Positions 63,112 through 64,000 of a DNA stretch of 64,000 nt are shown here, in pieces. The notes beneath the pieces are model-generated. The model was not told the DNA's origin. It searched no databases and worked only from the letters and a program-made list of their open reading frames with translations. The position numbers and the translations under genes were made by a program. Numbering within the stretch: position 1 is the first letter of the stretch; the number at the start of each line of letters is the position of its first letter. The DNA is from Nonomuraea africana (GTDB lineage Bacteria; Actinomycetota; Actinomycetes; Streptosporangiales; Streptosporangiaceae). Location of the stretch: positions 434,001 to 498,000 of the forward strand of contig NZ_JADBEF010000001.1 in the NCBI RefSeq assembly GCF_014873535.1, in the 5' to 3' direction.

Positions 63112-64000
63112 GTGCGAAGAGCCTTCTGGTTCGCCGCCCTCCTGGCAATGGCGACGGTTTTACCGGTCTCGACGGCTGGCGCGGACACCGAGGTCATGAC
63201 AACGCAAACCATCACTTGGACGCCTTGTGAGGAGGAGCCCGCCGCCGAGTGCGGCAAGCTGAGCGTGCCCATCGACTGGTCGAAGCCGAACGAGGCGAAG
63301 GTCGACATCGCCGTCGCGCGGCGAAAGGCCACGGATGCTGCCGCGCGAATCGGTTCGCTGGTGATCAACCCCGGCGGTCCGGGCGGGTCCGGGGTGGAGG
63401 CTGTGTACGGCGCCCCAGGGTCTTACACCGAGGAACTGCAGCGGCGGTTCGACATTGTCGGGTTCGACCCTCGGGGCGTGGGGCGCAGCAATCCGGTGAT
63501 CTGCTCGGCGTCGGTGTACAACCGGATGCCGCACACCGTCATGAGAAGCCAGGCCGACTTCGACGCCTGGAACGCGTTCACCAAGGAGCTGCACGCCGAC
63601 TGCCGCGCTCGTACCGGCCCGCTGTACGACCACGTCGACTCCGTCGACGTCGCCCGTGACCTGGACGCGCTGCGCGCCGCCCTGGGTGAGGAGAAGCTCA
63701 CCTACTACGGCATCTCGTACGGCACGCTGATCGGCCAGATGTACGCCGAGCTGTTCCCCGACCGCGTCCGGGCCCTCGGGCTCGACAGCAACATGGACCA
63801 CAGCCTCGGTGTCGCGGGCTTCCTGGCCACCGAGGCGATCGCCATCGAGGACGCCTTCGACCAGTTCGTCGGCTGGTGCGAGCAGGACACCAGTTGCGTC
63901 CTGCATGGACGTGACATCCGTGCGATCTGGAAGGACTTGCGGGAGAAGGCGCGGCGTGGTGAGCTGAAGTACCCGAGCACGGGCCAGACGATGACCGAGT
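63112..64000 (+). CDS. Secreted alpha/beta hydrolase, tripeptidyl-aminopeptidase (S33) family, C-terminus outside the window
   Basis: GTG at 63112 with GGAG upstream. Signal peptide (MRRAFWFAALLAMATVLPVS-TAGA), then WTPCEEEPAAECGKLSVPID-W, the typical mature start with a Cys pair. Oxyanion loop LVINPGGPGGSGV, strand FDIVGFDPRGVGRSNPV and nucleophile Ser in YYGISYGTLIGQMYAELFPD. The acid and His lie beyond the edge. Streptomyces relatives (Tap/SlpD type) cut tripeptides from secreted protein ends. It lies just outside the element edge, so it may belong to the chromosomal backbone. Confidence 0.92.
   Translation, partial: MRRAFWFAALLAMATVLPVSTAGADTEVMTTQTITWTPCEEEPAAECGKLSVPIDWSKPNEAKVDIAVARRKATDAAARIGSLVINPGGPGGSGVEAVYGAPGSYTEELQRRFDIVGFDPRGVGRSNPVICSASVYNRMPHTVMRSQADFDAWNAFTKELHADCRARTGPLYDHVDSVDVARDLDALRAALGEEKLTYYGISYGTLIGQMYAELFPDRVRALGLDSNMDHSLGVAGFLATEAIAIEDAFDQFVGWCEQDTSCVLHGRDIRAIWKDLREKARRGELKYPSTGQTMTE

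Overview
The window is very GC-rich with strong G/C at third codon positions. It carries an ECF sigma factor with a CU044_5270-type partner, LamG and NucA/NucB secreted-protein modules, CGNR zinc-finger regulators, large LuxR/LAL ATPase regulators and actinobacterial IS256, IS1182 and IS5 elements. This points to a filamentous actinomycete, most likely Streptosporangiales (Nonomuraea/Streptosporangium-like); the genus is an inference.

Layout. (1) 0-4 kb: a secreted subtilisin-like protease running off the left edge, divergent from a compact operon of ECF sigma factor, one-helix membrane partner and secreted protein, closed by a perfect terminator. (2) 4-10.6 kb: mobile-element debris: an IS256 tail cutting off a LamG protein gene, small orphan genes, an excisionase-like gene, a DUF932 gene with a well-formed promoter, a GIY-YIG nuclease gene whose core is inverted, and a terminase-like tail. 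(3) 10.6-15.6 kb: an intact IS1182 element and an intact IS256 element (8-bp target duplication, HAD-family passenger gene). Both sit in the same DUF6461-like gene; a NucA/NucB nuclease remnant follows. (4) 15.7-31.4 kb: a detoxification-like region on the minus strand: epoxide hydrolase, SnoaL/NTF2 proteins, quinone reductase, SRPBCC, decayed VOC, alpha/beta hydrolase and three LAL regulators. (5) 31.9-32.4 kb: a bL32 paralogue overlapping a truncated gene that may be an RlmN/Cfr-type rRNA methylase. (6) 33-51.8 kb: two tannase-like esterases, alpha/beta hydrolases, CGNR regulator, Ohr/OsmC, VOC, flavin disulfide oxidoreductase, a LAL gene, a wrecked LAL gene and a second CGNR remnant. (7) 52-58 kb: an IS5 copy and an inverted IS5 end flanking a dihydrofolate-reductase-like gene, then Bax-inhibitor-1, SRPBCC, alpha/beta hydrolase and cupin genes. 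(8) 58-63 kb: a further LAL regulator, an alaS fragment, an integrase C-terminus and the 3' half of tRNA-Arg(UCU), probably the edge of an integrated element. A secreted tripeptidyl-aminopeptidase-like gene exits the right edge.

How it may work together. Three repeated non-coding motifs link scattered genes. CCGTCA-NN-TGACYGATGYG occurs seven times, mostly in front of secreted or cytosolic hydrolases. CCAGGG-N5-CCCTGG occurs four times (one copy with one mismatch), upstream of two LAL genes, one SRPBCC gene and one alpha/beta hydrolase. GTCACC-N9-GGTGAC touches the start codon of the CGNR regulator and is repeated twice before the Ohr gene. I read the region as an accreted set of small stress or xenobiotic-hydrolysis cassettes under shared local regulators, much of it decaying. 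Many genes carry a single indel, often in a short G or C run, so either pseudogenisation or assembly error must be considered throughout.
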